From NCBI GenBank assembly GCA_009731425.1, contig AP018794.1:3654501-3718500 (forward strand): a stretch of 64,000 nucleotides of DNA, written 5' to 3'. The translations under genes and the position numbers were made by a program. This document shows, one piece after another, positions 1 through 8,747 of the stretch. The notes below the pieces were generated by a model. That model searched no databases. It saw only the letters and a program-made list of their open reading frames with translations, and was not told the DNA's origin. The stretch's first letter is position 1. Each line of letters opens with the position of its first letter. The stretch comes from Lachnospiraceae bacterium KM106-2 (lineage in GTDB: Bacteria; Bacillota; Clostridia; Lachnospirales; Lachnospiraceae).

Positions 1-1
1 A

Positions 2-511
2 CGTTATGGTTATGATGAGATGCACTTTTTACAAGGAGATATTGCATCTTATAATGAAGTTGATCAGGTGGATATGGTAGTTACTCTTCATGCCTGTGAT
101 ACAGCAACTGATCATGCGTTATTTAAGGCGATTAAATGGGGGGCAAGTGTAATTCTTTCCGTTCCATGTTGTCAGCACGAAGTGAATAAGCAGATGCAGA
201 ATACCCCTTTAGATACTTTATTTAAATATGGGATTATTAAAGAGAGAAGTGCAGCCTTATTTACAGATGCACTAAGAGGCAACTTACTAGAACAGTGGGG
301 ATATAAGACTCAGATGCTTGAGTTTATTGATATTGAGCATACGCCAAAGAATATTCTGATCCGTGCGATTAAAAGTAAAGATGCGAAGAAGATTGAATAT
401 AAGAGTAAAGTTCAAAAGCAGAGTCTTGGTTATCAGGAGTGCTTAGAATTCTTTGGAATCGAACCAACATTACATGTGTTATTAGAACAATACAAACAAG
501 AATTAGAATAG
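2..511 (+). CDS. SAM-dependent methyltransferase, C-terminal part (5' end outside window)
   Basis: The reading frame is open from the first bases of the window to a TAG at 509-511, so only the C-terminal ~169 residues are present. The segment VTLHACDTATDHAL followed by a proline-cysteine-cysteine motif (SVPCCQHE) looks like the class I methyltransferase family related to METTL25/Trm13-type enzymes, in which the DxHxCGxxxD-like strand follows the SAM site. The SAM-binding GxGxG loop would lie upstream and cannot be seen, and the substrate cannot be told from this part. The next gene begins directly after the stop, so the two are probably co-transcribed. Confidence 0.7.
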   Translation, partial: RYGYDEMHFLQGDIASYNEVDQVDMVVTLHACDTATDHALFKAIKWGASVILSVPCCQHEVNKQMQNTPLDTLFKYGIIKERSAALFTDALRGNLLEQWGYKTQMLEFIDIEHTPKNILIRAIKSKDAKKIEYKSKVQKQSLGYQECLEFFGIEPTLHVLLEQYKQELE

Positions 512-526
512 ATGGAAGTGATGAGA

Positions 527-3040
527 ATGAAGTATGTTTATAGAGCGCTGATTTTGTTTGGTATCTTTTTATGCTCCGTATTTTTCTTTGGACGAGAAGT
601 GACCAAGCAGACAGTTGGAAATAGAAAGACAGTTGAAATGGCGGATGCAACACATCCATTAGTAGAGATTAAGACTTCACAAGAGACGATCAATCTCATG
701 CATGGTTATACAGGAAATCTTTCTGCTTCTAATTTTAGAGATAGTATTGTTCCGGTAAATAGCAGCAAAGAATTTACGATTGTTGTAAAAGAGAATACTT
801 CGGAAGTTAAGAAGATTATTTATACGATCAGTGAAGTGAAAAGTGGATCCGTTGTTGAAACAGGTTCCGTTAGTGCATTAGATCAGTCAAAAAATCAGAA
901 ATCTACTAAGGTTAAGATTAAAGCGGAGTTACAACAAGGTCGAGAATACAGTCTTGCAATTACGACGGTAACAAGCACAAGTAAGAAAATTCACTTTTTT
1001 ACAAGATTGAAAAGAATCGAAGATTTAAATCTAAAGGGTCAATTAGAATTTATTAAGAAGTTTCATGAGGCAACCTTTGATAAAGAGAAATTTAAAGGTT
1101 ATGTTTCTTATTTAGAGGCGACACCTTCGAATGATACAAGCTCATTAGCTAAGGTAACAATCAGTTCTCCATCTGACTTAATTAGTTGGGCAGATTATAA
1201 AGTTAAGATTAAGTCTTCAGTAGTTCCAACAGTGAAAGAGATCAATTCAGAAATAATCTCTGTCGAGTTAGCCTATACAGCAGAAATTAATAAGAAGGAT
1301 TATGAAGTAAATGAGTTCTATCGTATCAGATATTCTTCCTCTAGAATATATCTGTTAAGTTATCAGCGTACGGTAGAAAGTCGTTTCTCTCTTGCAGATG
1401 TAGACTTTAAAGAGAAAGAGATCAATCTTGGTATGACGAGTGAAAATCCAGATGTAACAGTTTCAGATAACGGAGAAAGAATGAGTTTTGTAGCTGACGG
1501 TTCTCTGTGGTATTACAATATGAAAGATAATAAAGCATATAGTGTATTTTCTTTTATGGATAGTGATCAAGATTATGAGAGAGAAGGATATGATCAGCAT
1601 AACATCCGTATTTTGAACGTACGTGATAATGGTGAAGTGAACTTCCTTGTTTATGGATATATGAATCGTGGCGACTATGAAGGAAAGCTAGGTATTATCT
1701 TATATCGTTTCTATGAGAAAGAAGATCGTATCGAAGAGATGCTCTTTATTCCAGTAACTCAGAATTATGAAGCGTTAGAGAGCACCTTAGATAAGTTCAG
1801 CTATCTAAGTGGTCAGGATATTTACTATTTTTCAATGAATAATGTGATTTATGCATATAATATTATTACAAAAGCAAAGCAGGAGATTGCATCTAATATC
1901 GCTAAGAATAGTTTTGTGTTATCGGATACGGGACATTTTATTGCATGGCAGGATTCTAATCAGATTAAGAATTCAACAGCAATCACTATGTTAAACTTAG
2001 AGACTGGTGAGAGAAAGAAGATTAAAGCAGGATCTGGTGAACGAATCCGTGTTCTTGGAACGGTAGATGTGAATTTGATCTATGGATTTGTGGACAGCTC
2101 TAAAGTTAGTACCAAGGCAGATGGTTCTACCTTTACACCGATCAAAAAGATTGAATTAATGAGTAACGTAGGGACTGTGGTTAAGAAATATGAGAAGTCC
2201 AATTACTATGTTACAAAAGTACAGGTTAATGATAATGTAATTGAGCTTACAAGGGTTAAGGAAGGTTTGTCTGGCTATGAGAAAGCAAAAGCAGACTTTA
2301 TTATGACTAAAATTCCAGAAGAATCTATTATCGTAACCGTAAAAGATAAGAAAAAGGATAAACATATAAGTGAGAGGGTAATTACACTTCCAGATGCTTT
2401 GAAGATTAAGAAGAATCCTTCTGTTGTAACAGCTAAGAATACAGTTATCACTATGGATACTGTATTACATTTATCGGATTCTGAAACATCAGGAAAACAA
2501 TATTATGTAGTTGCTCTTGGACATGTTCAGAATAGCTATGATCAAGCAGGAGATGCCATTAAGAAAGCGGATAGTTTAATGGGTGTTGTAGTAGATGCAG
2601 AAGGAAATGTAATCTGGGAACGTGGCGAGATGAATGCAAGCGGCAATGTTGCTACAGTTACTGCAATTCATACAAGCAATATAGTTAATGCAAAGGGAGC
2701 TGTAACAGCAATGTTACTAAAAGCAGCAGGACAGTCCGCAAACGCAGAAAACTTAAGTAAGAAGAGTGATTCTCTCTATTCTTTAATCAATAAGAATGTT
2801 AAGGGAGGAGCTATCAATCTTACAGGCTCTAATCTAGAGCAAGCACTTTATTATGTTAGCAAGGGAAGACCGGTTGTTGCGCTAAAAGATAATAAACAGC
2901 CAGTGTTAATTACTAAATATGATAGTTTTAATGTTACATTTATAGATCCATCAACACATACAGTGAAGAAGATGGGAAGAAATTCAGCTACTGCTTACTT
3001 TAAGTCAGCAGGCAATGTATTTATCAGTTATATTAATTAA
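527..3040 (+). CDS. Large exported/membrane-anchored protein with propeller-like middle and C39-like C-terminus, function unknown
   Basis: A protein of about 837 residues. The ATG at 527 is chosen because GGAAG lies 8 bases upstream and translation then begins MKYVYRALILFG; in-frame ATGs at 512 and 521 are possible. A single hydrophobic segment (residues ~6-22) serves as signal anchor, and the rest should be outside the cell. Residues ~320-560 hold short repeats such as SDNGERMSFVADGSLWYYN and LSDTGHFIAWQDSN that resemble TolB/WD-like propeller blades (inference). The last ~110 residues follow the layout of a peptidase C39-like fold (ALYYVSKGRPVVAL, LITKYDSFNVTFIDP, GNVFISYI). The usual Cys-Gly-Pro and His positions are not conserved, so proteolysis is unlikely. 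It sits 19 bp before the aminopeptidase gene on the same strand. Confidence 0.6.
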   Translation: MKYVYRALILFGIFLCSVFFFGREVTKQTVGNRKTVEMADATHPLVEIKTSQETINLMHGYTGNLSASNFRDSIVPVNSSKEFTIVVKENTSEVKKIIYTISEVKSGSVVETGSVSALDQSKNQKSTKVKIKAELQQGREYSLAITTVTSTSKKIHFFTRLKRIEDLNLKGQLEFIKKFHEATFDKEKFKGYVSYLEATPSNDTSSLAKVTISSPSDLISWADYKVKIKSSVVPTVKEINSEIISVELAYTAEINKKDYEVNEFYRIRYSSSRIYLLSYQRTVESRFSLADVDFKEKEINLGMTSENPDVTVSDNGERMSFVADGSLWYYNMKDNKAYSVFSFMDSDQDYEREGYDQHNIRILNVRDNGEVNFLVYGYMNRGDYEGKLGIILYRFYEKEDRIEEMLFIPVTQNYEALESTLDKFSYLSGQDIYYFSMNNVIYAYNIITKAKQEIASNIAKNSFVLSDTGHFIAWQDSNQIKNSTAITMLNLETGERKKIKAGSGERIRVLGTVDVNLIYGFVDSSKVSTKADGSTFTPIKKIELMSNVGTVVKKYEKSNYYVTKVQVNDNVIELTRVKEGLSGYEKAKADFIMTKIPEESIIVTVKDKKKDKHISERVITLPDALKIKKNPSVVTAKNTVITMDTVLHLSDSETSGKQYYVVALGHVQNSYDQAGDAIKKADSLMGVVVDAEGNVIWERGEMNASGNVATVTAIHTSNIVNAKGAVTAMLLKAAGQSANAENLSKKSDSLYSLINKNVKGGAINLTGSNLEQALYYVSKGRPVVALKDNKQPVLITKYDSFNVTFIDPSTHTVKKMGRNSATAYFKSAGNVFISYIN

Positions 3041-3059
3041 AATATAAAGGATGGTTGGA

Positions 3060-4175
3060 ATGGACGAGAGAATTAGATTATTAGCAAAGAACTTAGTGAA
3101 TTATTCGATGCAGGTGAAGAAAGGCGATAAAGTATATCTTGACTTTACTGGAGAGTCTACTAGAGATCTTGCGAAACAATTAGTAAAAGAAGTGTATCTT
3201 GCAGGAGGATTGCCTTTTCCGCATTATACAGATCAATCATTATTAAGAGAAGTTTTATTAAACTGTGATAAAGAGCAGATGGAGTTAATGGGCAGAATTG
3301 CCGCTTCTGAGATGAATGAAATGGACTGTTACGTATCGGTCCGAGGCTCTGATAATGTGAATGAGCTTGCAGATGTGCCAGCAGATAAAATGCTTTGTTA
3401 TAATGTTAATTATATGACTCCCGTTCACCATGATGTTCGTGTGAAAAAGACAAGATGGGTTGTACTACGTTACCCAAATGATTCTATGGCACAACTTGCG
3501 AATACTTCAAAAGAAGCATTTGAGAATTTCTATTTTGATGTATGTAATCTCGACTACTCAAAGATGAGCAAGGCAATGGATGCATTAGTTGAGTATATGA
3601 ATCGTACGGATAAAGTACGTCTTGTCGGACCAGGAACGGATCTTACATTCTCGATTAAAGATATTCCAGCCATTAAATGTGCAGGTGAAATGAATATTCC
3701 AGATGGTGAAGTGTATACAGCACCAGTTAAGAATTCTATCAACGGAACACTTAGATATAATACACCAGCTGTTTATCAAGGATTTACGTATGAAAATATT
3801 AACCTTACATTTAAGGATGGTAAGATTGTAGAAGCAACAGCCAATGATACTGCAAAGATCAACGAAGTATTTGATACCGATGATGGAGCACGTTATGTTG
3901 GAGAATTTGCAATTGGTGTAAATCCTTATATTTTGAAACCGATGAAGGATACTTTATTCGATGAGAAGATCATGGGATCTTTCCACTTTACACCGGGTAA
4001 TTGTTATGACGATGCTCCAAATGGAAATAAATCAGCAATTCACTGGGATTTAGTCTGCATTCAGACTCCTGAGTTTGGTGGCGGAGAAATTTATTTTGAT
4101 GATGTGCTCATTCGTAAGGATGGTAAATTTGTGATAGCAGAATTAGAAGGTTTAAATCCAGAAAACTTAAAATAA
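3060..4175 (+). CDS. M29 family aminopeptidase
   Basis: The product (~371 residues) matches the M29 metallo-aminopeptidase family (AmpS/aminopeptidase T), cytosolic enzymes that release N-terminal residues from peptides using a two-metal site. The expected ligand series is visible in order: a Glu in the IPDGEVYTAPV stretch, a Glu in GEFAIGVNP, the His in GSFHFTPG, and His and Asp in the IHWDLV motif. Length is close to the family norm of ~370-410. An ATG at 3051 is in frame, but AAAGGA abuts it; the ATG at 3060 has that Shine-Dalgarno at proper distance and was chosen. It lies 28 bp upstream of deoB, so peptide and nucleoside salvage genes may share a transcript. Confidence 0.9.
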   Translation: MDERIRLLAKNLVNYSMQVKKGDKVYLDFTGESTRDLAKQLVKEVYLAGGLPFPHYTDQSLLREVLLNCDKEQMELMGRIAASEMNEMDCYVSVRGSDNVNELADVPADKMLCYNVNYMTPVHHDVRVKKTRWVVLRYPNDSMAQLANTSKEAFENFYFDVCNLDYSKMSKAMDALVEYMNRTDKVRLVGPGTDLTFSIKDIPAIKCAGEMNIPDGEVYTAPVKNSINGTLRYNTPAVYQGFTYENINLTFKDGKIVEATANDTAKINEVFDTDDGARYVGEFAIGVNPYILKPMKDTLFDEKIMGSFHFTPGNCYDDAPNGNKSAIHWDLVCIQTPEFGGGEIYFDDVLIRKDGKFVIAELEGLNPENLK

Positions 4176-4203
4176 TACAAAGACAGAAATGGAAGGGTAA
4201 ACA

Positions 4204-5373
4204 ATGAAAAGAGTATTTTTAATTGTACTAGATAGCGTCGGAGTTGGCGAGTTACCAGATGCAGCAGATTATAAAGATGTCGGAAGCAATACGATGAAGG
4301 CAATTTCTAAGAGTCAGTATTTTGATATTCCGAATTTGAAAAAATTAGGATTAAATCATATGGATGGAGTTACTTACCTTGGTGATGAAGATCAGCCATT
4401 TGATGGTTCTATCGTTCGTCTTGCAGAATCTTCAAAAGGAAAAGATACGACAATTGGACACTGGGAGATTGCAGGAATGATCTCAAATGAACCATTACCA
4501 ACATTCCCAAATGGATTCCCAGAAGAGTTATTAAAAGAATTTGAAGCAAGAACCGGAAGAAAGGTTATTTGTAATAAACCATACTCTGGAACTAAAGTTA
4601 TTGAGGATTACGGTGAAGAACATTTAAAAACAGGCGCATTGATCGTGTATACTTCAGCAGATAGTGTATTCCAGGTAGCTGCGCATGATTCTATTGTTCC
4701 ACTTGAAACATTATATGAGTATTGTGAGATAGCAAGAGAACTTTGCCAAGGTAAATACGGTGTTGGCCGTGTTATCGCAAGACCATTCATTGGGGAAGTA
4801 GGTAATTTCTCTCGTACGTCAAAACGTCATGATTATTCATTACAGCCACCAAAGACAACTATGTTAGATCAGTTAAAAGAGACAGGTCATGATGTGATCG
4901 CAGTTGGTAAAATCTCTGATATCTTCGCGGGCAAAGGAATTACAAGTATGGTTCGTACTGATGGAAATGCGGATGGTATTGAGAAGACGATCGGCTATAC
5001 AAAACAAGATTTTGATGGTATTTGTTTTGTAAACTTAGTTGATTTCGATATGTTATACGGACATCGAAATGATGTCGATGGCTATGCAAAAGCATTAAGT
5101 TACTTTGATTCAAAATTACCTGAAATTATGGCTGGCTTAAAAGAAGATGATATCTTAATGATCACTGCAGATCATGGTTGTGATCCAAGCACACCTTCTA
5201 CAGATCACTCTAGAGAGTATACTCCCGTTATTATTTATGGTGATAAGGTGAAATCAAATAATAATATTGGAACAAGAAAGACATTTTCTGATATTGCAGC
5301 AACTATTTTGGACTATTTTGATGTAGAACAAAAGACACAAGGAGAGTCATTCCTTAAGGAAATCTTGAAATAG
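4204..5373 (+). CDS. deoB: Phosphopentomutase
   Basis: DeoB converts (deoxy)ribose 1-phosphate to (deoxy)ribose 5-phosphate in nucleoside catabolism and salvage. The 389-residue product has family length and the alkaline-phosphatase-superfamily features: the N-terminal metal site FLIVLDSVGVGELPDA, the phosphorylated-Thr region KGKDTTIGHWE, the FVNLVDFDMLYGHRND segment, and the C-terminal MITADHGCDPSTPSTDHSRE metal ligands. GAAGGG precedes the ATG. It is followed 16 bp later by a PAP2 gene on the same strand. No nucleoside phosphorylase gene adjoins it, unlike many deo operons. Confidence 0.96.
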   Translation: MKRVFLIVLDSVGVGELPDAADYKDVGSNTMKAISKSQYFDIPNLKKLGLNHMDGVTYLGDEDQPFDGSIVRLAESSKGKDTTIGHWEIAGMISNEPLPTFPNGFPEELLKEFEARTGRKVICNKPYSGTKVIEDYGEEHLKTGALIVYTSADSVFQVAAHDSIVPLETLYEYCEIARELCQGKYGVGRVIARPFIGEVGNFSRTSKRHDYSLQPPKTTMLDQLKETGHDVIAVGKISDIFAGKGITSMVRTDGNADGIEKTIGYTKQDFDGICFVNLVDFDMLYGHRNDVDGYAKALSYFDSKLPEIMAGLKEDDILMITADHGCDPSTPSTDHSREYTPVIIYGDKVKSNNNIGTRKTFSDIAATILDYFDVEQKTQGESFLKEILK

Positions 5374-5389
5374 ATAAGAGGGTATATTA

Positions 5390-5935
5390 TTGGAATTAGA
5401 GATATTAAATTTCATTCAAAATCAATTAAAGTCTCCTTTCATGGATTCTTTGATGACTTTTATCACAACATTAGGAAATGGTGGGATCATCTGGATTACA
5501 ATCGGGGTTTTATGTCTTGGATTTAAAAAGACACGGCCGGTTGGAATTCAGCTTTTGTTAGCAATTGCATTAGGATTTTTAATTGGGAATCTCGGGCTTA
5601 AGGTATTGATCGGAAGACAAAGACCTTATACAAGAAATGAAGATATCTTATTACTGATTGCAGAGCCAAAAGATTATTCGTTCCCATCAGGGCATACGTT
5701 ATCATCTTTTGCAGCAGCTATTTCAATCTTCTTTTATAATAAAAAATGGGGAGCAGCAGCTCTAGTGCTGGCTTCTCTCATTGCATTCTCTAGAATGTAT
5801 CTATATGTGCATTATCCAAGTGATATAGCAGGTGGTTTATTACTTGCTATTGTAGTAGCTGTTTTGGCAAGATATCTGATCGCTAAACTGCGTGAAATAA
5901 GAGGCAGAAAAAAAGATGGATTACATCGTATGTAA
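5390..5935 (+). CDS. PAP2-family membrane phosphatase
   Basis: An integral membrane phosphatase of the PAP2/phosphatidic acid phosphatase type 2 superfamily, 181 residues with five to six hydrophobic segments. All three signature motifs are intact: KVLIGRQRPY (KxxxxxxRP), FPSGHTLS (PSGH), and SRMYLYVHYPSD (SRxxxxxHxxxD). The catalytic histidine is that of the third motif. Members dephosphorylate undecaprenyl pyrophosphate or phospholipid phosphates outside the membrane; which one cannot be told here. The start is a TTG at 5390 with AAGAGGG about 8 bases upstream. The 3' end of the gene overlaps the terminator hairpin of the convergent XRE gene. Confidence 0.88.
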   Translation: MELEILNFIQNQLKSPFMDSLMTFITTLGNGGIIWITIGVLCLGFKKTRPVGIQLLLAIALGFLIGNLGLKVLIGRQRPYTRNEDILLLIAEPKDYSFPSGHTLSSFAAAISIFFYNKKWGAAALVLASLIAFSRMYLYVHYPSDIAGGLLLAIVVAVLARYLIAKLREIRGRKKDGLHRM

Positions 5936-5941
5936 TCCATC
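5908..5941 (-). terminator. Intrinsic terminator of the minus-strand XRE gene
   Basis: A perfect 12-bp stem (GATGGATTACAT paired with ATGTAATCCATC) with a 3-base loop spans 5915-5941. Read on the minus strand it is followed by seven T residues (the A-run at 5908-5914). It lies 19 bp beyond the XRE stop codon and inside the end of the convergent PAP2 gene. Confidence 0.85.
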
Positions 5942-5959
5942 CGTCTGCTAAACGGTATT

Positions 5960-6289
5960 TTATTCACGACTTAGCGAACGGTCGTTAAAAATTGTTTCTG
6001 CAATAGTAATGCAGCGTTCTCTGTCGATTTCCGACAAATTTTCAAAATATTTCAGAAATCTTGCTTCGTTTGTATTGGATTCGTTTTTGCGGATTACATG
6101 TCCAACTAGAAAATCTATTGATACATTAAAATAATCGGCAATTTTCGTGAGCACTTCAATATTTGGAGAGGATAAATCCTTTTCATAACTACTTATCATT
6201 TGCTGAGTTAAACCAAGAGCGATGCCTAATTTGGCTTGGCTGATTTTTTTGTCCTTTCGAATTCGTTCTAGATTTGAACCAAATGACAT
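5960..6289 (-). CDS. Small XRE-family transcriptional regulator
   Basis: A 109-residue DNA-binding protein with an N-terminal HTH_3 domain (about residues 4-60). It contains LERIRKDKKISQAKLGIALG followed by recognition-helix-like TQQMISSYEKDLSSPN. The C-terminal ~45 residues are polar and helical, probably for dimerisation. The start is the ATG at 6289, which has GGAGG six bases upstream; an upstream in-frame ATG at 6304 would put that GGAGG inside the gene. The gene is divergent from glf. A sigma-A-like promoter and an 11-bp-arm palindrome lie just upstream, which suggests autoregulation. Its other targets are unknown; glf is the closest candidate. Confidence 0.85.
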   Translation of the reverse strand: MSFGSNLERIRKDKKISQAKLGIALGLTQQMISSYEKDLSSPNIEVLTKIADYFNVSIDFLVGHVIRKNESNTNEARFLKYFENLSEIDRERCITIAETIFNDRSLSRE

Positions 6290-6308
6290 GATTGATACCT
6301 CCATATTG

Positions 6309-6336
6309 TATATTGATTAACTAAATAATCAATATA
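6309..6336. promoter_or_regulatory. Candidate operator palindrome for the adjacent XRE regulator
   Basis: TATATTGATTA (6309-6319) and its exact reverse complement TAATCAATATA (6326-6336) are separated by six bases. The palindrome covers the expected start point of the XRE promoter and the 5' leader. Small XRE regulators commonly bind such sites to repress their own gene. The role is inferred. Confidence 0.55.
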
Positions 6337-6339
6337 TGC

Positions 6340-6368
6340 ATTATAGCATGACATGGAAAAAAATTCAA
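6340..6368 (-). promoter_or_regulatory. Sigma-A-type promoter of the XRE gene
   Basis: Read on the minus strand: TTGAAT (6368-6363), 17-bp spacer, TATAAT (6345-6340), with TGC before the -10 giving an extended -10. Predicted start near 6333, inside the palindrome at 6309-6336. Confidence 0.7.
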
Positions 6369-6403
6369 TTCATAAACAAATAATGGGGCTGCGGTTTTTT
6401 GAG

Positions 6404-6432
6404 TTGCAAAAATCTTATATAAAAGGTACAAT
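6404..6432 (+). promoter_or_regulatory. Candidate promoter of glf operon
   Basis: TTGCAA, 17-bp spacer, TACAAT: four and five of six matches to sigma-A consensus at ideal spacing, about 50 bp upstream of the glf start. Confidence 0.5.
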
Positions 6433-6478
6433 ACAATAATGATATAAAATAAGTCATCCATAAAAAAGAAAGCGTTAG

Positions 6479-7651
6479 ATGGTGAATAAATTGTATAATA
6501 GTATTATTGTTGGGACTGGACTTGCGGGTGCAGTAATGGCTAGAAAGTTAGCCGAAGAGCGTAATGAAAAGGTCCTAATTATTGATAAAAGATCTCATAT
6601 TGGTGGGAACTGTTACGATGAGTATGATAGTAACGGTGTTTTAATCCATACGTATGGACCTCATATATTTCATACATCTGAGAAGGAAGTATTTGAATTT
6701 CTTTCAAGATTTACAGAATGGATTCCTTATAAGCATAAGGTGATGGGGAATATCTATGGGACATTAGTTCCAATTCCATTTAATTTAAACTCTATTGATC
6801 TTGTATATGATAAAGAAAAAGCAGAAGTTTTAAAAAATAAATTAGTTGAAGCATATGGATTAGAGAGCAGTATACCGATTTTAGAGTTACTTCACAGTGA
6901 AGATTCTGATATTGTCGAACTTGCAAAATATGTTTATGAAAACGTATTTTTAAAGTATACCATGAAGCAATGGAACAAGCTTCCGGAAGAGATTGATCAA
7001 TCAGTTACAAAACGAGTACCAGTGGTGATCTCTTATCATGATGGTTACTTTCATGATACTTATGAAGGAATGCCAAAAGACGGTTATACCAAACTTTTTG
7101 AACAGATGCTTACACATCCAAATATTACAGTCTTATTAGATACAGATTTATCTGATATGATTACATTTGAAAATACGGAATCGGAAATTTATGAGATACA
7201 CTATAAAGGTGAACCATTTACAGGAAAATTGATTTATACAGGTCCTGTAGATGAATTATTTGATCATAAATATGGACAGCTTCCATATCGATCTCTAGAT
7301 TTTAAATTTGAGCAATACGACAAACCTTACTATCAATCGGCTGCAGTTGTGAACTACACTGTTTCAGAAGATTTTACACGTATTACAGAATTTAAATATA
7401 TGACTGGACAAAGCGGACTTGATAAGACGACGATCTTAAAGGAATATCCAAAGCAATATCAGGGAAATGAAGATGAGATTCCTTATTATCCAATTGATAA
7501 TGAGGAAAATCTCAAGTTATATCATCGTTATGTTGATGAATTGAAACATTACGATCGCGTTTATCTGTTAGGTCGATTAGCAGAATATAAATATTATAAT
7601 ATGGATGCGATTGTCAAGAAGGCACTATTGTTGGAGAGAGAAATTATTTAA
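6479..7651 (+). CDS. glf: UDP-galactopyranose mutase
   Basis: This flavoenzyme interconverts UDP-galactopyranose and UDP-galactofuranose, the donor for galactofuranose in cell-surface glycans. The 390-residue product has the N-terminal FAD dinucleotide-binding motif (IIVGTGLAGAVMARKLAE), the IDKRSHIGGNCYDE segment, THGPH-like YGPHIFHTS, the central substrate loop around KQWNKLPEEI, and the C-terminal YHRYVDEL ... LLGRLAEYKYYNMD region that closes the FAD site. Length is standard. The ATG at 6479 has only a weak AAAG-type ribosome site. The glycosyltransferase gene begins 21 bp after the stop, so the two form an operon, probably for galactofuranose-containing polymer. Confidence 0.95.
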   Translation: MVNKLYNSIIVGTGLAGAVMARKLAEERNEKVLIIDKRSHIGGNCYDEYDSNGVLIHTYGPHIFHTSEKEVFEFLSRFTEWIPYKHKVMGNIYGTLVPIPFNLNSIDLVYDKEKAEVLKNKLVEAYGLESSIPILELLHSEDSDIVELAKYVYENVFLKYTMKQWNKLPEEIDQSVTKRVPVVISYHDGYFHDTYEGMPKDGYTKLFEQMLTHPNITVLLDTDLSDMITFENTESEIYEIHYKGEPFTGKLIYTGPVDELFDHKYGQLPYRSLDFKFEQYDKPYYQSAAVVNYTVSEDFTRITEFKYMTGQSGLDKTTILKEYPKQYQGNEDEIPYYPIDNEENLKLYHRYVDELKHYDRVYLLGRLAEYKYYNMDAIVKKALLLEREII

Positions 7652-7672
7652 TTTATTCGTTTGGAGGATGTT

Positions 7673-8689
7673 ATGAAGATATTAAGCATAGCGATTCCTT
7701 GCTATAATTCGCAGGATTACATGGAAAAAGCCATACAATCATTATTAATCGGGGGACAGGACGTTGAAATTCTTGTCATTGATGATGGTTCTAAAGATAG
7801 AACAAGGGAAATTGCATTAGATTATGAGCGCAGATACCCTGGCATCGTTCGAGCTATCTCCCAGGAAAATGGTGGACATGGTGCAGCTGTTAATACTGGA
7901 ATGAAAAATGCTACAGGAGTTTACTATAAAGTATTAGACTCGGATGACTGGTTTGATCAGGAATCTTATGTTAAAGTACTTAACCAACTTAAAACATTTG
8001 TAGAGACAAAACAGCAAGTGGATATGCTCATTGCTAATTATGTATATGAGAAAGTATCTTTAGATAAGCAGAAAGTAATTGATTACTGTTCAGCATTACC
8101 TGAAGAACAGATTTTTTCGTGGAATGATGTAAAGCATTTTAAACAAAGTCAGAATATTTTAATGCATTCGGTGTTCTATCGTACACAATTGTTGAAAGAT
8201 TGTGGATTAGAGTTGCCAAAGCATACCTTCTATGTGGATAATATCTTTGTGTATGTACCATTAAAGTATGTGAAGACAATGTACTACATGAATGTAGATT
8301 TATATCGTTACTTTATTGGCCGTGATGATCAGTCGGTAAATGAGAGAGTAATGATGGGAAGAATCGATCAGCAGCTTCGTGTTACAAGAATCATGATTGA
8401 TGCTCATGATCTTAGTCAGATTGAAGAAGAAAAGCTGAGAAAATATATGGTGAAACATCTGACTATGATGATGACGATTTGTACGGTATTCTTGGTAAAG
8501 GATGGTTCGGAGGAAAGTATCGCTAAGAAAGATGCGATCTGGGAATATCTTATGGATAAGGATATTGAACTCTATAAAGAAGTGAAGAAGACTTTTTTAG
8601 GTTTTAGTATGAATATGAAATCAAAGGTTGGTAAGAAGATTATTATCCTTGGATATCAGATTTCTCAAAGAGTATTTGGATTTAGTTAA
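7673..8689 (+). CDS. Family 2 glycosyltransferase
   Basis: A 338-residue cytoplasmic glycosyltransferase with a GT-A fold. Residues 1-110 carry the GT2 signature ISIAIPCYNSQDYMEKAI, the first Asp motif VIDDGSKDRT, and the DxD-like VLDSDDWFD. The C-terminal half is unassigned and has no clear membrane helix. The ATG at 7673 is preceded by a strong GGAGG; a TTG at 7661 is in frame but would contain that site. Being downstream of glf, it may transfer galactofuranose, but the donor is not shown by the sequence. A strong bidirectional terminator follows. Confidence 0.88.
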   Translation: MKILSIAIPCYNSQDYMEKAIQSLLIGGQDVEILVIDDGSKDRTREIALDYERRYPGIVRAISQENGGHGAAVNTGMKNATGVYYKVLDSDDWFDQESYVKVLNQLKTFVETKQQVDMLIANYVYEKVSLDKQKVIDYCSALPEEQIFSWNDVKHFKQSQNILMHSVFYRTQLLKDCGLELPKHTFYVDNIFVYVPLKYVKTMYYMNVDLYRYFIGRDDQSVNERVMMGRIDQQLRVTRIMIDAHDLSQIEEEKLRKYMVKHLTMMMTICTVFLVKDGSEESIAKKDAIWEYLMDKDIELYKEVKKTFLGFSMNMKSKVGKKIIILGYQISQRVFGFS

Positions 8690-8694
8690 AGATA

Positions 8695-8738
8695 AATAAG
8701 AAAGGCACTTAGTCAAATGACTAAGTGCCTTTCTTATT
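8695..8738. terminator. Bidirectional terminator between convergent genes
   Basis: A perfect 21-bp inverted repeat (8695-8715 with 8718-8738) built around GGCACTTAGTCA and TGACTAAGTGCC with A/T-rich ends. It separates the glycosyltransferase gene from the convergent PAP2-like gene and can work in both directions. Confidence 0.88.
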
Positions 8739-8747
8739 GTTATGGAT

